DNA of 19,306 nucleotides from CAZEVY01 sp964515555 (lineage in GTDB: Bacteria; Acidobacteriota; Terriglobia; Bryobacterales; Bryobacteraceae): the NCBI GenBank assembly GCA_964515555.1, contig CAZEVY010000104.1, positions 1 to 19,306 on the forward strand, written 5' to 3'. The notes below the pieces were generated by a model. That model did no database searches and was not told where the DNA came from. It saw only the letters and a program-made list of their open reading frames with translations. Both the position numbers and the translations under genes were made by a program. Below, one piece after another: positions 16,940-19,306 of the stretch; the stretch's first letter is position 1; every line of letters begins with the position of its first letter.

Positions 16940-18229
16940 ATGAGTCGTTCCTGCTGGGCAATCCTGCACCGGATGGGAAACCGCGGAGCCATCTTACTCG
17001 GTGGAGCAGTCCTCTGTGCGCTCGCGGGCCAGCCAGGACCGGGTATGCCGCAGGACGGCGCACAGGTCTGGGTCCGAGCGGCGACCCTTAACGGATATCT
17101 CCTCATGGACGTTTCCGAGGACGGCACGCGGGTGTTGTTTGAGCGAGGAAACAGCGGGACGTGGAGATGGAACTCCGAGCGCGGGTTCACGGATACCGGT
17201 CGTATTCGCGGGACGCGGCGTCAGTTCGTCGTCCAGTCGTTTCCTGCCCGTACCGTGATCGCGACTTTGCCAGGCGAGGACTTGATCGATGCCGTGTTTG
17301 TTCCCAAGACCTCGCTGGTTCTCGTGAAACGTCTCGCGGCGGCGAACATCAGGGCCGATCTGTGGGACTTGTCCAACGGGGGAACCCGTTTCGTCCACGA
17401 GGCGCCGCTGGCGGAACGTCATACTTGGATTCATAAGGTCGCGTTCCTCAACCCGGACGACGCGGTTGCTACCGCCTGGGACGGCAACCGAAATATTCGC
17501 GGTGAAGTCCTCTATCGCTTCTCGATACGCAGCCGGGAACGGAGCCGGATCGGTTTTGTGGATCCATCGGATTCGCAGCGAATATTGCTCGGACGGAAGA
17601 TGGCCGTGTCGCCGGGAGGGAGGTTGATCGCATACGCCGTGGATGGCGCTGCGGCCTACGGTTACGCGGCCAGCCGGCGCATCATCGTGCGACCCGCGGC
17701 GCGGCCTGATGACGTCGTCGCGATTGCTTCGGACGCTGACGAATTCTTCGACGATGAAGTGTTATTTGCGCCGGATGGCGATTCTCTCATGGCGGTCACT
17801 CTGGGCCGTGCCCGGCCCGGGGTGTATCGCACCGTTGTTGATGCGATGTCATTGTTAGTATACGATACTACCCGTTTTCGTCTCATATCCCGGTCACAAC
17901 TCCACGTCACCGGCCGGAATGTGACGGGTGTATTTGGGATCGCGGTGTCTCCAGACGGTCGCACGGTTGCGATTGGAATCCATATCGAGGAACGCCGCTG
18001 GACTGGCAGAGTGGAGCGAGCCGAAGTAATCCTTTGCGACCTCGCTACGGGTGTCGAGGTCGCGCGAGCGGTCCACTATCGAGGACGGGTTAAGCGGGAC
18101 GATCCGTTCGTCGCCATGATCCAACAGATGGCCTTCACAGCAAGCGGGGAACTGCTGGTTTCTGGTACCGAATATACGTCGATTTGGAGGATGCCGTCAG
18201 CGGCCAGGCAAGATGATATCCGGGAATGA
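16940..18229 (+). CDS. Secreted WD40/TolB-like beta-propeller protein
   Basis: A 429-residue protein from ATG 16940; ATG 16973 (418 residues) gives a tidier signal peptide, MGNRGAILLGGAVLCALAG, and is equally possible. Neither start has a Shine-Dalgarno. The mature part shows repeated propeller strands: MDVSEDGTRVLFERG, MAVSPGGRLIAYAVDG, VLFAPDGDSLMAVTLG, IAVSPDGRTVAIGIH, and QMAFTASGELLVSGTEY ending in SIWRM. No enzyme motif is seen, so a periplasmic or surface interaction role is likely. The base composition looks lower in GC than the fucosidase and dehydrogenase genes around it (for example the AT-rich 17846-17890), and it runs opposite to both. It is bracketed by two copies of a dehydrogenase tail. 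This suggests that it was inserted. Confidence 0.75.
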   Translation: MSRSCWAILHRMGNRGAILLGGAVLCALAGQPGPGMPQDGAQVWVRAATLNGYLLMDVSEDGTRVLFERGNSGTWRWNSERGFTDTGRIRGTRRQFVVQSFPARTVIATLPGEDLIDAVFVPKTSLVLVKRLAAANIRADLWDLSNGGTRFVHEAPLAERHTWIHKVAFLNPDDAVATAWDGNRNIRGEVLYRFSIRSRERSRIGFVDPSDSQRILLGRKMAVSPGGRLIAYAVDGAAAYGYAASRRIIVRPAARPDDVVAIASDADEFFDDEVLFAPDGDSLMAVTLGRARPGVYRTVVDAMSLLVYDTTRFRLISRSQLHVTGRNVTGVFGIAVSPDGRTVAIGIHIEERRWTGRVERAEVILCDLATGVEVARAVHYRGRVKRDDPFVAMIQQMAFTASGELLVSGTEYTSIWRMPSAARQDDIRE

Positions 18230-18256
18230 CCTCTTCCCTTGCCCATGCTGGTGGCA

Positions 18257-19219
18257 TTAGTATCCCGCGTTCTTATCGACCATGTTGAGCAGCGGCTGAC
18301 CAGCCGCGAACCGCCCGAAGTTCTCCACGAAAAACTCCAGCGCGTTCTCGCTCCAGCCCGGCACGTGATCCGCCGAATGCGGCGACAGCAGCACATTCTC
18401 CAGCGAGTAGAACGCGTGCCCTTCCGGCAGCGGCTCGCGATCGAACACATCGAGCGCCGCCCCGCGAATCCGCCCCGCGCTCAGCGCCTCCACCAGCGCC
18501 CCCTCGTCGACCACCGGGCCGCGCCCCACGTTGATCAGCACCGCCGTCGGCTTCATCGCCGCCAGCTCGCGCGCGCCGATCAGGCCGCGCGTCTCCGGCG
18601 TCAGCGGCGTCGCCACCACCACGTAATCGGAGGCGGCCAGCAGATCGGCGAGCATCGCCGGGCCGTAGACGCGGTCGACGTGCGGGTGGCCGCCGGAAAG
18701 CTCGGGCCGCCGCCGCAACGCGGCGATCTTCACGCCGAAAGGCCGCATCCGCTTGGCGACCTCCTCGCCGATGGTGCCCATGCCGACGATGCCCACGGTC
18801 TTGCCCTCCACCAATTCGCAGTCGAACTGGTCCCAGCGGCCCGCCTGCTGCGAGCGGACCAGCCGGCGGAAATCCTTCGCGAAATACAGGATCGCCCCCG
18901 CCACCCACTCGCCCAGCGACGGGCTGAAGACGCCGCGTCCGTTGGTCAGCGGAACCGGGCTGGCGGCGAGTTCCGGGAACAGCACGCTGTCGAGCCCGGC
19001 CGACATGGAGTGGACCCAGCGTAGCCGCGCCGCGCGCGCGAAGACCGACTGTAGGACGTCCTTGGGCCCCAGCGCGTGGAGCAGCACGTCGGCGGTGGGC
19101 GCGGCGTCGTCGAACATCTCCTCGCGATTGCCGACCACCAGGCGCGTTTCATTGGGAAGCTTGTCGAGGACCTTGAGGAACTTCGCCGCCGGATGCGCGA
19201 CCACCAGCACGGTGTGCAT
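18257..19219 (-). CDS. D-2-hydroxyacid dehydrogenase (D-isomer specific, NAD-dependent)
   Basis: A 320-residue cytosolic dehydrogenase that interconverts D-2-hydroxyacids and 2-keto acids. The NAD-binding loop is VGIVGMGTIGEEV. The catalytic arginine is in NVGRGPVVDE, the glutamate in DVFDREPLPEG and the histidine in LLSPHSAD, so the Arg-Glu-His triad is complete. The N-terminal catalytic half has WVHSMSAGLDSVLFPEL and the GEW helix that precedes the cofactor domain. The closest named groups are glyoxylate/hydroxypyruvate reductases and phosphoglycerate dehydrogenase relatives without the ACT domain; substrate unknown. ATG 19219 is preferred over an in-frame TTG two codons upstream. TATCAT lies 8 bases before the ATG and no Shine-Dalgarno is seen. 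Its C-terminal codons recur at 16816-16851. Confidence 0.94.
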   Translation of the reverse strand: MHTVLVVAHPAAKFLKVLDKLPNETRLVVGNREEMFDDAAPTADVLLHALGPKDVLQSVFARAARLRWVHSMSAGLDSVLFPELAASPVPLTNGRGVFSPSLGEWVAGAILYFAKDFRRLVRSQQAGRWDQFDCELVEGKTVGIVGMGTIGEEVAKRMRPFGVKIAALRRRPELSGGHPHVDRVYGPAMLADLLAASDYVVVATPLTPETRGLIGARELAAMKPTAVLINVGRGPVVDEGALVEALSAGRIRGAALDVFDREPLPEGHAFYSLENVLLSPHSADHVPGWSENALEFFVENFGRFAAGQPLLNMVDKNAGY

Positions 19220-19227
19220 AAGCAACC

Positions 19228-19233
19228 ATGATA
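19228..19233 (-). promoter_or_regulatory. Possible -10 element of the D-2-hydroxyacid dehydrogenase gene
   Basis: On the minus strand, TATCAT matches five of six consensus positions and lies 8 bases before the ATG at 19219. No clear -35 and no Shine-Dalgarno are visible, so a leaderless transcript is suggested. Confidence 0.35.
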
Positions 19234-19255
19234 CGCGCGGACGAAGCGGCGCCCG

Positions 19256-19306
19256 TCAGCGGAAGTTCTCGACCAGCATCAGGTCGTCGGCCGAGGAGTC
19301 CATGCG
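19256..19306 (-). CDS. C-terminal end of a gene running off the window (propeller-type protein suspected)
   Basis: The last 16 codons and a TGA on the minus strand encode RMDSSADDLMLVENFR. The ending 'D-L-x-L-V-x-N-F-R' resembles the final strand of TolB/WD40-type propellers attached to acidobacterial Ser/Thr kinases or secreted proteins, where such proteins often end in an NFR tail. The identity is a guess from this motif. It lies upstream of the dehydrogenase on the same strand, with 36 bases between stop and start. Confidence 0.45.
   Translation of the reverse strand, partial: RMDSSADDLMLVENFR

Overview
The window reads as a high-GC chromosomal segment from a free-living, polysaccharide-degrading bacterium. 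The gene mix resembles Acidobacteriota of the Solibacter/Bryobacter type: a Tat-exported Gfo/Idh/MocA oxidoreductase, a secreted GH29 fucosidase, a secreted collagen-like/beta-propeller protein, a CxxCH protein with an alpha/alpha-toroid fold, and a typical acidobacterial-looking propeller C-terminus at the right edge. This placement is inferred from gene content; there is no rRNA or other marker gene here. I saw no tRNA, rRNA, CRISPR array or insertion sequence. All gaps between genes are shorter than 160 bases.

Layout. (1) 2-1178: a nuclease corner. The C-terminal part of a PD-(D/E)XK-like protein (+) converges on a small helical protein plus an HNH endonuclease (-). (2) 1212-6349, minus strand: Gfo/Idh/MocA oxidoreductase, then glnE, then a DapA-superfamily aldolase, possibly running on into the small protein and HNH gene. 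(3) 6506-10790, plus strand, mostly exported proteins: a TIG + collagen + seven-bladed propeller protein, an SGNH-hydrolase lipoprotein, and a two-gene unit of a propeller-like protein and an Ig-like protein. (4) 10770-13476: a secreted CxxCH/alpha-alpha-toroid protein (-) starts back to back, 12 bases from glycogen synthase glgA (+), which is followed by thioredoxin. (5) 13473-16811, minus strand: alpha-L-fucosidase, a secreted protein of unknown family (4-base overlap) and a PLP-dependent threonine dehydratase-like enzyme, a tight operon. (6) 16816-19306: a short relic of a dehydrogenase tail, a WD40-like secreted protein in the opposite orientation, an intact D-2-hydroxyacid dehydrogenase, and the last 16 codons of a further gene.

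Functional themes are nitrogen control (glnE), carbon storage (glgA), sugar scavenging (fucosidase operon, Gfo/Idh, aldolase) and an unusually large set of exported repeat proteins. The most notable structural signal is in region 6. The last 11 codons plus stop of the D-2-hydroxyacid dehydrogenase recur, mostly with synonymous differences, 4 bases upstream of the fucosidase start. This suggests that the dehydrogenase once headed the fucosidase operon and that the WD40-like gene interrupted it. Several genes that lack a Shine-Dalgarno sequence carry a -10-like hexamer only 5-9 bases before the start codon, which suggests leaderless transcripts.
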